Notes under the pieces: generated by a model
Told to the model about the DNA's origin: nothing
Database searches by the model: none
What the model saw: only the letters and a program-made list of their open reading frames with translations
In this document: positions 21,928 to 29,736 of the stretch, in pieces
How positions within the stretch are numbered: the stretch's first letter is position 1
How the letters are laid out: every line of letters starts with the position of its first letter
Origin: DATAFO01 sp046728935
Lineage (GTDB): Bacteria > Actinomycetota > Thermoleophilia > Solirubrobacterales > 70-9
Assembly: GCA_046728935.1 (NCBI GenBank)
Contig: JBKPFS010000027.1
Span: forward strand, 1 to 34,175
Reading direction: 5' to 3'
Length of the DNA: 34,175 bases
Position numbers and translations under genes: made by a program

Positions 21928-23566
21928 GGCCGAGGTGCGCTACCCGATCGAGTCGTTCACGGACGAGGAGCGGCGGCTCCTACGCCCTCACTTCACCAAC
22001 CTCGAGCGGCCGGTGTTCTGCCTCGTGAACCTTCCCGAGACGGTGAAAGGGGCCCTGTTCGCTCGCTACTCGCGCTACCCCGGAACGCTGCGACGGCTGT
22101 TCCTCGACGAGTTCGCCGAGGACGTCCCCGAGGGCTCACGGCCATTCGACGGCGTCGAGGGAGAGCGGGCCGCAGGACTGTACGAGCGGGTCTTCATCGG
22201 CTACGGCGACGACTCGATCGCGCAGGTCGGCGGCGCTCACCTGGCGTGCGAGTGGGTCTCGAACGTCCTCACGAAGATCCTCCAGCGCGGCCGTCTCGCC
22301 GCCTACCTCGAGCAGTCGACCCGCTACATCCCGTACGACCAGCCGCTGCCCGACGACGCCGGAGGCGGCTACCGCTATTACGCCGACGACGAGCTCGGCG
22401 CGTCCTACCGCGAGGCAATGGACGCGCTGTTCGAGATCTACTCGCGCAGCCTCGAGACCACCCAGCGGTGGGCGGCGGAGCGCTGGCCGCGCGGGGACGA
22501 TGAACCCGAGAGGGCCTGGCAACGCTCGATCCGGGCGAAGGCGCTCGACCTGCTCCGCGGGCTGCTCCCCGCCTCGACCCTGAGCCACGTCGGCATCTAC
22601 GCTTCGGGCCAGGCCTACGAGCAGCTGCTGCTACGGCTCGCGGCCTCCCCGCTTCCGGAGGCTCGGGCGTTCGGCGAGATGGCACTGGCCGAGCTCAGCA
22701 AGGTGATCCCCAGCTTCGTCGCCCGGGTCGAGCGACCCGACCGCGGCGGCGAGTGGATCGACTATCTGCGCCGGCGTCGCGAGGACGCCGAGCGCGCCGC
22801 CGCCCGACTCGGGCTCGACCGCCGGGAGGGAGAGCCCGTTCCCTCGGTGGAGCTGACCAGGGTGGACGGGTCCGAGGAGGACCTGCTGTGCGCATCGCTG
22901 TTCGAGTCGGCGGGCAGCTCCGAGGCGGTGATTCGGCGCCGCGTCTCGGCGCTCGACCCGATCGAGCGGGCCGAGCTGATCGGCGCGCTGGCCGGGGAGA
23001 GGCGAAACCGCCGCCACCGCCCGGGCCGCGGCTGGGAGGCAGTCCGCTACCGGTTCGAGATCGTCTCCGACTACGGCGGCTTCCGCGACCTCCAGCGCCA
23101 CCGGATACTCACCTGCCAGTGGCAGCGCCTCGGGCCGGAGCTCGGAGCGGGGGTGCCGGAGGAGGTGCGCGAGGCGGGGGCCGGCCCCGACTACGAGCGC
23201 GCGCTCGAGATCTCCCGGCGCGAGTTCGAGCGGTTGGAGTCGCGGGGACTCGCCGACGCCGCGCCGTACGCGCTCTGCCTCGGCTACCGGATCCGGTACA
23301 TCCTCGACCTCAACGCGCGCGAGGCGATGCACCTGTGCGAGCTTCGCTCGGGCCGCGAGGGCCACCCCACCTACCGGGCGGTCGCCCAGGCGATGCACGA
23401 GCGGATCGCCGCCGTTCACCCCGCGATCGCCGCCGCCATGCACCACGTCGACTCCTCGACCGACCCCCGCCTTGAACGCATCCTGAGCGAGATCCGCACC
23501 CAGCGAAAGCGGATCCGCGCGGCCCAGGCCGCCGACCCCCCGCCCGGTGTCAGCTCCCTGGGCTAG
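21926..23566 (+). CDS. Tandem ThyX-domain protein (FAD-dependent thymidylate synthase homologue)
   Basis: 546 residues, about twice a normal ThyX, with two homologous halves. Half 1 has DDSIAQVGGAHLACEWVSN and RGRLAAYLEQSTRY (residues 121-134), where the canonical ThyX motif reads RHR-x7-S; here His is Gly. Its C-terminal helix is TLSHVGIYASGQAYEQLLLRL. Half 2 has RHRILTCQWQRL (391-402), in which RHR is kept but the motif Ser is absent, then DLNAREAMHLCELRSG. No single half has a complete active site, so activity as a thymidylate synthase is doubtful unless the halves combine. The ATG at 21926 or the GTG at 21935 is the start. It is followed by a 12-bp stem-loop. Confidence 0.85.
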   Translation: MAEVRYPIESFTDEERRLLRPHFTNLERPVFCLVNLPETVKGALFARYSRYPGTLRRLFLDEFAEDVPEGSRPFDGVEGERAAGLYERVFIGYGDDSIAQVGGAHLACEWVSNVLTKILQRGRLAAYLEQSTRYIPYDQPLPDDAGGGYRYYADDELGASYREAMDALFEIYSRSLETTQRWAAERWPRGDDEPERAWQRSIRAKALDLLRGLLPASTLSHVGIYASGQAYEQLLLRLAASPLPEARAFGEMALAELSKVIPSFVARVERPDRGGEWIDYLRRRREDAERAAARLGLDRREGEPVPSVELTRVDGSEEDLLCASLFESAGSSEAVIRRRVSALDPIERAELIGALAGERRNRRHRPGRGWEAVRYRFEIVSDYGGFRDLQRHRILTCQWQRLGPELGAGVPEEVREAGAGPDYERALEISRREFERLESRGLADAAPYALCLGYRIRYILDLNAREAMHLCELRSGREGHPTYRAVAQAMHERIAAVHPAIAAAMHHVDSSTDPRLERILSEIRTQRKRIRAAQAADPPPGVSSLG

Positions 23567-23589
23567 CGTCCCGCACGGCGCCGAAACCG

Positions 23590-23618
23590 GGATTGAGCAC
23601 GATATGCGTGCTCAATCC
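23590..23618 (+). terminator. Stem-loop after the tandem-ThyX gene
   Basis: Perfect 12-bp stem (23590-23601 with 23607-23618) and loop ATATG, 24 nt after the stop. No T-run follows, so it would be a U-less terminator or an RNA stability element. Confidence 0.5.
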
Positions 23619-23690
23619 GGGCTTCGTTGAACGTTGCGCGGCAATCTCGCCGAGCCCGGGCCGCGTAGTAGCGAACGAGGGATGATGCGC

Positions 23691-24434
23691 ATGCGCTCGC
23701 AGAGCCGAACCGCGAGGCGGATGGGGGCCCTCGCCATCGGCGCCGCGGTGCTCGCGGCGCTCGTCGCTCCCCCTGCGCTACTCGCCCAGGAACCCACCAG
23801 CGGCCCGGCCGTCCCCACCACCGAGCCGGCATCTACGGTCGAGCCGGCCTCCCCGCCACCGGCCGATGCACCGGGCGAGCCCTCGGACCCGGTGCCTTCC
23901 GCCCCGGGCGACACCGACGAGGCGTCACCGCCCGCTCCTACCCCGCTCGCAGTCGCCGCGGGCGCCGGGGGCGTGACCATGGCCGACTTCAGCTTCACGC
24001 CGGCGGCGATCACGATCTCGGTCGGCGACACGGTCACCTGGACCAACTCCGGACCCGACGAGCCTCACACCGCGACCGCCGACGACGGCAGCTTCGACAC
24101 GGGCGAGGTCGCTGTCGGAGGCAGCGCCTCTCACACGTTCACCGAGGCGGGGACCTTCCCCTACACGTGCAGCCTGCACCCAGATCAGATGCGAGGGACC
24201 GTCACCGTGGAGGCCGCCGGCGGCGCCGGGGGCGGCGGAGGCTCGGACGGTGACGATTCCTCGGGGAGCGCGCCCAGCGTCGGATCCGAGGAGGCCGCTG
24301 GCGCCGCACCAGACGCGGCCGGCACGGCATCCAAACTGCCGTCGACCGGACTCCTCGCCCTGCCCCTCGCGTTGATCGGCGCCGGGCTGCTGGGCCTCGG
24401 ACTGTGGATCCGGCGGTCCCGCGAAGCGGCCTGA
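23691..24434 (+). CDS. Secreted cupredoxin with LPSTG sortase anchor
   Basis: 247 residues. A twin-Arg-containing but Sec-like signal peptide ends near ALLAQ (about residue 33). A Pro/Thr/Ala-rich linker runs to about residue 90. A plastocyanin-like domain spans about residues 94-175 with type 1 copper ligands His126 (DEPHTAT), Cys160, His163 and Met167 (CSLHPDQM). A Gly/Ser/Asp spacer leads to LPSTG (216-220), a hydrophobic helix and the tail RRSREAA, a complete sortase signal. The protein should be cell-surface anchored and carry electrons or copper. Three ATGs exist (23682, 23685, 23691); GAGGG at 23677-23681 suits the last. It is convergent with the protease gene, 6 nt apart. Confidence 0.88.
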   Translation: MRSQSRTARRMGALAIGAAVLAALVAPPALLAQEPTSGPAVPTTEPASTVEPASPPPADAPGEPSDPVPSAPGDTDEASPPAPTPLAVAAGAGGVTMADFSFTPAAITISVGDTVTWTNSGPDEPHTATADDGSFDTGEVAVGGSASHTFTEAGTFPYTCSLHPDQMRGTVTVEAAGGAGGGGGSDGDDSSGSAPSVGSEEAAGAAPDAAGTASKLPSTGLLALPLALIGAGLLGLGLWIRRSREAA

Positions 24435-24440
24435 CGGCCC

Positions 24441-25811
24441 TCAGATCTTCTTCTCCTCGCAGCCGTGGGCCTTGTCGCCGCCCTTGCCGCCCTTGCAGAC
24501 GTCGAAGCCGGGCCCGCCGTTCAGCACGTCCCGACCCTTGCCCCCCTTGAGCTCGTCGCCCCCATCACCCCCGCTGAGGTGGTCCCCACCGTTCCCGCCG
24601 CAGGCTTTGTCCTGGCCTCCGTGCCCCTTGGCCGAATCGCCGCGCCCGCGGAGCTTGAAGGCATCCGGCCGGTCCGTACCCTCGAAGTCGTCCGAGCCAC
24701 CCGTGCCGAGATTGGTCACCTCGTCACCGGAGCACTTGAGCTTGTCGCCCCGGGCCTTCTTGTACAGGTCCTGAATCGTGTCGCCGAAGTAGGGGCCGTA
24801 GAGGCACCCGTCGAAGAGGCCCGCGTCGCAGTCGAAGTCCGGCGCGTAGCCGTAGACCGTGACCGAGGCGACGAAGTCGTCGTCCACAACCCAGCCGCCG
24901 CCGCTGGAGCCGCCGGTCATGTTGCAGAAGATCCGCATCGGCTGCGGCGAGCTGAAGAACGAATCGCCACCCTCATAGTTCGAGTCGCAACGGATGAGCC
25001 GCTGGCCGTTGAACGGGGACTCCCGCGGGTAGCCGAACGCCTGGTAGAACTGGTTGCGGGGCTGGTTGAAGGCGATGCCCCTTGCGCCGACGGCGTCTTG
25101 GATACCGCGCCCGTCGCCGTCCCGGTTGACAATCGCCGCGCCGGCGTCGAAGCGCTCGTCCTCGCTGTTGATGAACCCGGTCGTGGTCAGCAGCTTGGTC
25201 GCGGTCCACTCGCCGAACGGCTTCTGGCCGTCGCGGTATCCCGGCACGAACTCGAAGTTGGTCGCGTAGCCGCCGCCGAACTCGAGCAGATCGTGGACGC
25301 AATGACCCGCCGTCCAGACAAGCGTGTGGCTGCGAGAGCGGACCACCGTGCCCGAGCAGAGGTAGTCGCCCGGGGCCGAGCCGTCGGGGATCGTGAAGAA
25401 GACCTTCCCGTGCACGCGCTGCGGGAAGCCCGTGTTGTTCGCGCCGACGTCCACCGCCGCCTTCGTCTTCGGCCCGTCTCCGCTCAGGATGCCGTCGATG
25501 AGACCGGCGGACGTATCGGGCACGCCCGGCCCGGCGGGGAGCACGAGCTTCGGCTCGCCGACCGGCTCCGTCGGTGCGCTGTCCGCTTGCGGCCCCGGGG
25601 TAATCCTCACGCCCGCGGGCTCCGCGCTTCGCATCCGCTCGCGGGTCCAGTAGTGGCGCACCTGTGCCGGGCTCTGGTCGACCGCGTGGGAGACAACCGT
25701 CCGACCTCCGAGGCCACCGGACTCGGCGCTCGCCCAGGGGGGCAGCGCCGCCGCGAGCACAACGAGCGTGCCGAAAACGACCCCCGCCTTGCGCCCCGTC
25801 CCGCGGATCAC
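24441..25811 (-). CDS. Secreted trypsin-like serine protease with RTX repeats
   Basis: 456 residues. A signal peptide ends near WASAE (about residue 29). A pro-region of about 100 residues is followed by a chymotrypsin-fold domain with His170 (WTAGHCVHD), Asp222 (RFDAGAAIV) and Ser303 (TGGSSGGGW), a full triad of the S1/S1B glutamyl-endopeptidase-like type. The last about 90 residues hold canonical RTX calcium-binding nonapeptides (GGNGGDHLSGGDGGDELKGG) ending in a Cys-containing CEEKKI. It is probably an extracellular calcium-dependent enzyme. No type I secretion genes are nearby and the Sec signal suggests the general route. The GTG start has no Shine-Dalgarno; a TACAGT lies 6 nt upstream. 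Confidence 0.9.
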   Translation of the reverse strand: MIRGTGRKAGVVFGTLVVLAAALPPWASAESGGLGGRTVVSHAVDQSPAQVRHYWTRERMRSAEPAGVRITPGPQADSAPTEPVGEPKLVLPAGPGVPDTSAGLIDGILSGDGPKTKAAVDVGANNTGFPQRVHGKVFFTIPDGSAPGDYLCSGTVVRSRSHTLVWTAGHCVHDLLEFGGGYATNFEFVPGYRDGQKPFGEWTATKLLTTTGFINSEDERFDAGAAIVNRDGDGRGIQDAVGARGIAFNQPRNQFYQAFGYPRESPFNGQRLIRCDSNYEGGDSFFSSPQPMRIFCNMTGGSSGGGWVVDDDFVASVTVYGYAPDFDCDAGLFDGCLYGPYFGDTIQDLYKKARGDKLKCSGDEVTNLGTGGSDDFEGTDRPDAFKLRGRGDSAKGHGGQDKACGGNGGDHLSGGDGGDELKGGKGRDVLNGGPGFDVCKGGKGGDKAHGCEEKKI

Positions 25812-25817
25812 GCGGAA

Positions 25818-25823
25818 ACTGTA
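25818..25823 (-). promoter_or_regulatory. Candidate -10 for the protease gene (leaderless)
   Basis: TACAGT on the minus strand ends 6 nt before the GTG at 25811. A clear -35 is not seen. Confidence 0.45.
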
Positions 25824-25848
25824 AGCAACCGGCGCAGCCGGGGCGCCG

Positions 25849-26409
25849 TCAGGCGGCGACTTGCTCGGTGACTCGCTCGACGACGCCGATCAGCTCGCGC
25901 ATGAAGGCGGGCAGGTCCGGCGGGCGCCGGGAGGAGACGAGGTTGTCGTCGACGACGACCTCGGAGTCCTCCCATTCGGCGCCGGCGTTTCGCATGTCGT
26001 CGGCGATGGCGGGGACCGAGGTCGCACGGCGCCCGTCGAGGATCCCGGCCGAGATCGGGACCCAGCCAGCGTGGCAGATGAACCCGATCGCCCTATCGCG
26101 CTCGTCCATTCCCCGGACGAGGTCCTTGACGCCGTCGTCGGTGCGCAGCTTGTCGGGGCCGAAGCCGCCCGCGATCACCAGCACGTCGAGCTCGTCCGCG
26201 CCAACACCCCGCGCGGCGCGGTCCGTGACCAGCGGCTGGCCGTGCTTGCCGACGACCTCGGCGTCCGCCTCGACGCCGATCAGCTCGACGCGCGCGCCGG
26301 CCTCCTGGAGACGGTAGTACGGGTAGGTCGCCTCGGTGTCCTCGAACAGCGGCCCGATCATCACCCCCGCGCGCTTGCCCTCCAGTGGCGTGTGCGTGTG
26401 GTGGGTCAT
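25849..26409 (-). CDS. DJ-1/PfpI family protein (type 1 glutamine amidotransferase-like)
   Basis: 186 residues. The PfpI/YhbO-type pattern is clear: GVMIGPLFEDTEATYPYYRL with Glu23, DVLVIAGGFGPDKLRTDD, and the nucleophile elbow GFICHAGW with Cys112. Members are reported as cysteine peptidases, chaperones or deglycases; the biochemical role is not resolved. The N-terminus is His-rich (MTHHTHTPL). ATG at 26409 has AGGAGG upstream and overlaps the stop of the DCC gene (ATGA), so the two are one operon. This supports a shared thiol or oxidative-stress role, by inference only. Confidence 0.9.
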   Translation of the reverse strand: MTHHTHTPLEGKRAGVMIGPLFEDTEATYPYYRLQEAGARVELIGVEADAEVVGKHGQPLVTDRAARGVGADELDVLVIAGGFGPDKLRTDDGVKDLVRGMDERDRAIGFICHAGWVPISAGILDGRRATSVPAIADDMRNAGAEWEDSEVVVDDNLVSSRRPPDLPAFMRELIGVVERVTEQVAA

Positions 26410-26888
26410 CGTCTTGCCTCCTGCGTCTCGCCGTCCTCGGAGCAAGGCTTCCCTCGCTCCGCGATCGTAAACGCGCGGCTCTCTGGCGAGCGCTCCGCGA
26501 TCAGCGCGTCCGCGCGGGCAAGGGCACGCGCGCCGAGCGGGCGCGCGAGGCGGGCGCGGTTGCGCGTCACCCAGCCGTAGGCCGCATCAACCGTCCCGGG
26601 CGCCCTCGCCGCCACGGCGCCGAGCCACCGCCCGCCCGGCAGCAATCGCAGGAGAGGCGCCGCCGCCGAGCCTCCGGAGGCCACGGACCCGTCCGGCCCC
26701 ACCAGGTGCCACGAGGCCATCCGCTCCGACTCGTCCATCTCCGGCAGCAGCTCGACCGCCGCCGGATCCTGAAGCGCGAGTGGCGCGAGCCGGCGGCCAC
26801 GGTCCCAACGCAGGATCCACCCCAGCGACCAGCGGCAAAAGCGGCACTCGGCGTCGTAGAGGAGCGTCCAGCGCTCGGGCGGGACCAT
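26406..26888 (-). CDS. DCC family thiol-disulfide oxidoreductase-like protein (DUF393)
   Basis: 160 residues. The hallmark LLYDAECRFCRWSLGWILRWD is at the N-terminus: D-x-x-C-x-x-C of the thioredoxin-like DCC family. The middle LALQDPAAVELLPEMDESERMASWHLV fits the family, and the C-terminal half is Ala/Arg rich. It is probably a redox-active or redox-sensing protein; the substrate is unknown. The ATG has no Shine-Dalgarno; TACAAC lies 6 nt upstream. Its stop overlaps the PfpI-type gene start. Confidence 0.88.
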   Translation of the reverse strand: MVPPERWTLLYDAECRFCRWSLGWILRWDRGRRLAPLALQDPAAVELLPEMDESERMASWHLVGPDGSVASGGSAAAPLLRLLPGGRWLGAVAARAPGTVDAAYGWVTRNRARLARPLGARALARADALIAERSPESRAFTIAERGKPCSEDGETQEARR

Positions 26889-26894
26889 GGCTCT

Positions 26895-26900
26895 GTTGTA
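26895..26900 (-). promoter_or_regulatory. Candidate -10 for the DCC/PfpI operon (leaderless)
   Basis: TACAAC on the minus strand ends exactly 6 nt before the ATG at 26888, in the 24-nt gap after the hydrolase gene. Confidence 0.45.
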
Positions 26901-26912
26901 GCGCGCGCCGGG

Positions 26913-27947
26913 CTAGCCGGCGGCGGCGGGCGACGACGCGGCGAGCGTCTCGCGGGCCCAGTCGAGCACCGGCGGCAGCGCCTCGCCCAGGTGATCGAGG
27001 AAGAGCTGGTGCCCGGCGCCGGGGACCTTCAGGTAGGTCGTCTGAGGCGGCTTCGCGCGCTCGAGGCAGCGCTCGGTGAACCCCGGCGTCACCATCCGAT
27101 CCTCCGCCCCGGCGATCACCAGCACGGGGAGGGTCACCCGCTCCCAGGGGATCCGCGGCCGGAAGGCCAGGTAGCTCGCTGCCGAGCGGGCGCTGATCGT
27201 GAAGTTGAACAGCTTGTCGACCTCGTCGTCGAAGTACGCCTTGGTCACCGGATCGAGCGCAACCTGGTCGTAGTCGGCGATCTGTCGCACCGGGATCCCG
27301 AGCCCGGGGGCCAGCCGGCCGACGATCCTCGTCAACGGGGCCTTGACGACCATCGCCCGCTCGTGGCGAACGTCGGGGTGGCTGATGTCGTGGCAGACCG
27401 CGGCGTCGATGTCCGGCTCACGGGTGAGCAGGTACCAGATCATGATTCCGCCGAGCGAGTCCCCGAGCAGCAGCACGGGGCCGGCGAAGCGCTCGCGGGC
27501 GAGCCCGACCGCCCGCTCGAGCAGGGCGAGGTCCTGCTCCAGCGTCGCGTCGCCCCGGCGCCCCTCGGAGATCCCGTGCCCGCGCCGGTCGAGCGAGAGC
27601 GCGTTGTAGCCAGCCTCCCAGAGCCCCGTTGCGAGCGGGGTGAGCCGCCGGGCGTGGTCTCCGAGTCCGTGCACGATAACGACGGTCGGGGCGCCGCGCT
27701 CGCTCTCCTGGACCTCGAGATGGTGAAGGGCGCCGTCTTGCTCCACCCACTCGTGCCGGAGCCGCGCCAGTCCACCGTCGAGGTCGAGGGCGGCCAGCGC
27801 CGGGTTCCGCCCTCGCGCGTCGAGCAGGAGCCGCGTCGGAACCTCGAGCATGCGCTCCGCGACCTCCTTGGCCGGGGGGCCGCCGGGGTACCGGAGCCCG
27901 CGTCCGCTCCGCGCTAGCTCGACCAGATCGGCATCCGTACGGCTCAT
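26913..27947 (-). CDS. Alpha/beta hydrolase (lysophospholipase-like, S33)
   Basis: 344 residues. The fold shows the oxyanion motif HGLGDH (93-98), nucleophile elbow GDSLGG with Ser164, acid Asp283 in IAGAEDRMV and His313 in PGAGHQLF, a complete triad. DRRGHGISEGRRGD resembles monoglyceride lipase and serine aminopeptidase S33 members, so a lipid ester or acyl substrate is likely but unproven. About 60 residues precede the core. The ATG overlaps the stop of the upstream membrane protein gene (ATGA), so the two are co-translated. No signal peptide is visible, so it should be cytoplasmic. Confidence 0.9.
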   Translation of the reverse strand: MSRTDADLVELARSGRGLRYPGGPPAKEVAERMLEVPTRLLLDARGRNPALAALDLDGGLARLRHEWVEQDGALHHLEVQESERGAPTVVIVHGLGDHARRLTPLATGLWEAGYNALSLDRRGHGISEGRRGDATLEQDLALLERAVGLARERFAGPVLLLGDSLGGIMIWYLLTREPDIDAAVCHDISHPDVRHERAMVVKAPLTRIVGRLAPGLGIPVRQIADYDQVALDPVTKAYFDDEVDKLFNFTISARSAASYLAFRPRIPWERVTLPVLVIAGAEDRMVTPGFTERCLERAKPPQTTYLKVPGAGHQLFLDHLGEALPPVLDWARETLAASSPAAAG

Positions 27948-28813
27948 TGGCGCCGCTTGCGCTTGCGCTTGCGCGACCGCTGGCGGCGCGCCGAGTGATC
28001 GCGCTCGGCGTCTCCGCCGTCGCCCACGAGCTCGCTCGCATCCGCTTCGATCGCTTCCCCTTCCGGCTCCACCTTGGGCGGCTCCTCACCGGGCCGCGGC
28101 CATGGAATCGCGATGCCGGCGGCCCACGCGGGGGGCCGCCCCCTCGGCACGCGGTCGAGGATCACGAACCCGAGCCAGCCGATCCAGATCGAGATCGCGA
28201 GCAGCGAGAAGGCCGGGGCGATCAGCACCGTCCCGACGCCGAGGGCCATCCCGAGGGTGCCGAAGAAGCGCGTCAGGAGCCCGACGCGCATCGCCTGCAG
28301 CGAGACGTAGATCATCGCCACGGCCGTGCCGAGGATCGCCGGCAGGAGAAGGTTCGCTGCGACGTCGAACGCGGTTGAGTCCTCGCTGAGGTCGTCGAGC
28401 AGGGTGAAGACGTCGCCTCCGGGCGCCGCATCGGCGACGAAGTCCGAGGCGACCTGGGTCTGGGCGATGTAGGCGACGACGGTCTGAACGGCGAGGAGCA
28501 CCGGGCCGATGACCGCGAAGCCGATCATCGCTCCGCTGACCCTGTCGCTGCGCGCCTGGGCGGCGCGGAAGACGTAGAGCAGCGGCAGGCACATCAACAC
28601 GAAGGCGACCGTCCGAAGGACAACCGATCCCGTCAGCGCCGCGCCGGCGGCGTCGATGCCCCGGAAGCGCTCCGTATCGAGTCCGCTCCGCGAGACCTCG
28701 CTCGTCGTCTCGAGGAAGGTCGAGGCGATGTACAGCGGGGGCGTGAGAATCGCGGCGAATGCGACGGGCCGGGCCCAGCGGCGCTCGCGCTCGAGGATCT
28801 CCTGGCGACTCAA
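27944..28813 (-). CDS. Membrane protein with polybasic C-terminal tail, unknown family
   Basis: 289 residues from a TTG start at 28813. About six hydrophobic segments occur, including VAFAAILTPPLYIASTFL, TVAFVLMCLPLLYVF, GAMIGFAVIGPVLLAVQTVVAY and LIAPAFSLLAISIWIGWLGF. After the last helix, about 80 hydrophilic residues lead from acidic (EPEGEAIEADASEL) to a strongly basic end (RSRKRKRKRRQ). No family is recognised with confidence. A TAAGAT hexamer lies 8 nt before the TTG and there is no Shine-Dalgarno, so a leaderless TTG is uncertain. It heads an operon with the hydrolase and may supply a membrane context for it. Confidence 0.75.
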   Translation of the reverse strand: MSRQEILERERRWARPVAFAAILTPPLYIASTFLETTSEVSRSGLDTERFRGIDAAGAALTGSVVLRTVAFVLMCLPLLYVFRAAQARSDRVSGAMIGFAVIGPVLLAVQTVVAYIAQTQVASDFVADAAPGGDVFTLLDDLSEDSTAFDVAANLLLPAILGTAVAMIYVSLQAMRVGLLTRFFGTLGMALGVGTVLIAPAFSLLAISIWIGWLGFVILDRVPRGRPPAWAAGIAIPWPRPGEEPPKVEPEGEAIEADASELVGDGGDAERDHSARRQRSRKRKRKRRQ

Positions 28814-28820
28814 GGCGGCT

Positions 28821-28827
28821 TATCTTA
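28821..28827. promoter_or_regulatory. Overlapping divergent -10 elements (candidate bidirectional promoter)
   Basis: TATCTT (28821-28826) points to the GTG at 28833, 6 nt away. The same bases shifted by one read TAAGAT on the minus strand (28827-28822), 8 nt from the TTG at 28813. The start codons are only 19 bp apart. Confidence 0.45.
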
Positions 28828-28832
28828 GGCGG

Positions 28833-29366
28833 GTGACCGACTTCGCCGTGACCGCGATCGGCCGGGACCGCCCGGGCATCGTCGCGGCCGTCAGCCGGGC
28901 GCTGCTCGACCTCGGCGGCAACCTCGAGGACTCGCAGATGTCCATTCTGCGCGGGCATTTCGCCGTGATGCTCATCGTCCGGGTCCCCGATTCGGTCTCG
29001 AGCCAGGAGCTCGAGGAGCGGCTCGGCGGGGTGCGGGAGGAGCTCGACCTCGAGGCGATCACGTTCAACCCGGTCGACGAGCTCGGGGGCGGGATCGCTC
29101 AGCCCACGCACATGCTCACCGTCTATGGCGCGGACCACCCCGGCATCGTCTATGCGGTCAGCTGGGCCCTCGCCGAGCTCGGGGTCAACATCACCGATCT
29201 CGAGACACGCGTGGGCGGCGGCGCCGACAGCCCCGTCTACGCGATGCACATGGAGATCGCGCTTGGGGATGCCGACCCCTCCGCGGTCGAGGCGGCGCTG
29301 AATCAGGTCGGCGAGCGCGAACGGGTGGAGGTCACCATGCGCCCGCTCGACACCGAGGCGCTCTAG
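28833..29366 (+). CDS. Double ACT-domain protein (GcvR-like)
   Basis: 177 residues with two ACT domains: FAVTAIGRDRPGIVAAVSRALLDLGGNLEDSQMS in the first and LTVYGADHPGIVYAVSWALAELGVNITDLET in the second. The DRPGIVA and DHPGIVY ligand loops fit amino-acid sensing as in the glycine cleavage repressor GcvR family. There is no DNA-binding domain, so any control would be through partners; no gcv genes are in the window. GTG at 28833 is preceded by TATCTT at leaderless spacing. It is divergent from the membrane protein gene and is followed at once by a peptide deformylase remnant. Confidence 0.88.
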   Translation: MTDFAVTAIGRDRPGIVAAVSRALLDLGGNLEDSQMSILRGHFAVMLIVRVPDSVSSQELEERLGGVREELDLEAITFNPVDELGGGIAQPTHMLTVYGADHPGIVYAVSWALAELGVNITDLETRVGGGADSPVYAMHMEIALGDADPSAVEAALNQVGERERVEVTMRPLDTEAL

Positions 29367-29370
29367 ACCT

Positions 29371-29589
29371 GTCGGTGGCGAGCATTCGGCGGGGAGCGTC
29401 GAACGCCGCGGATTCGAGGCGCGGTCCGTGCAGCACGAGCTGGACCACGTCGACGGCGTCCTGTTCCTCGATCGCGTCGACTCGCTGGTCGACGACGTCT
29501 TTCGCCGGAGGGTGTCCGCCCCGGATCAGTCGACGTCCGGCGGTCGCGCCGGGAGCTCGAACGCCTCGCCCGGCGCACGGATGGGGTAG
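29371..29589 (+). pseudogene. Peptide deformylase C-terminal remnant
   Basis: In this frame the DNA reads RRGFEARSVQHELDHVDGVLF followed by LDRVDSLVDDVFRRR. This is the third PDF motif (HE-x-DH, metal ligands and catalytic Glu) and the start of its C-terminal helix. The frame ends at a TAG at 29587. Motifs 1 (G-x-G-x-A-A-x-Q) and 2 (E-G-C-L-S) are absent, because the preceding bases belong to the double-ACT gene in another frame. There is no start codon in a sensible position. It is therefore a 5'-deleted fragment. Its end overlaps the small minus-strand gene. Confidence 0.75.
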
Positions 29590-29729
29590 TAGTGGTCCTC
29601 GGAACCGACCACGCGTGAGACGCGGTCGCCCACCGCGAGCACCAGATCGAGCGCCGGCGCCGCAAGCCCGATCAGCCGCTCGAAGCGGTCCCTGCGCGCC
29701 CGCTGGACGGGTGTGAGCGCGGTCGTCAT
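29526..29729 (-). CDS. Small hypothetical protein, 67 residues
   Basis: Begins MTTALTPVQRARRDRFERL and ends FELPARPPDVD, with a moderately hydrophobic middle (IGLAAPALDLVLAVGDRVSRVVG) and SEDHYYPIRAPGEAF. I do not recognise the family. The phrase HYYPIRAPGEAF looks protein-like rather than random, and the gene lies 7 nt after the CBS gene stop, as in an operon. A GTG one codon upstream (29732) is an alternative start. The last 64 bases are antisense to the deformylase remnant, so one of the two readings is probably decayed. Confidence 0.5.
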   Translation of the reverse strand: MTTALTPVQRARRDRFERLIGLAAPALDLVLAVGDRVSRVVGSEDHYYPIRAPGEAFELPARPPDVD

Positions 29730-29736
29730 CACCCGA

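Noticed and set aside
23570..23640. Stem-loop as a fifth copy of the 35-nt element
   Set aside because: Stem length 12, loop 5 and no TAA/TTC flanks; a different structure.
24470..24620. Repeated GC-rich units resembling a repeat array or CRISPR
   Set aside because: They are in-frame RTX nonapeptide codons of the protease gene, with no spacers.
26385..27917. 510-codon plus-strand frame
   Set aside because: Antisense to the DCC and hydrolase genes, both with full motifs.
29375..29716. 113-codon plus-strand frame beginning GTG near the double-ACT stop
   Set aside because: Ser/Arg/Pro-rich reading; another frame of the same DNA reads as peptide deformylase remnant.
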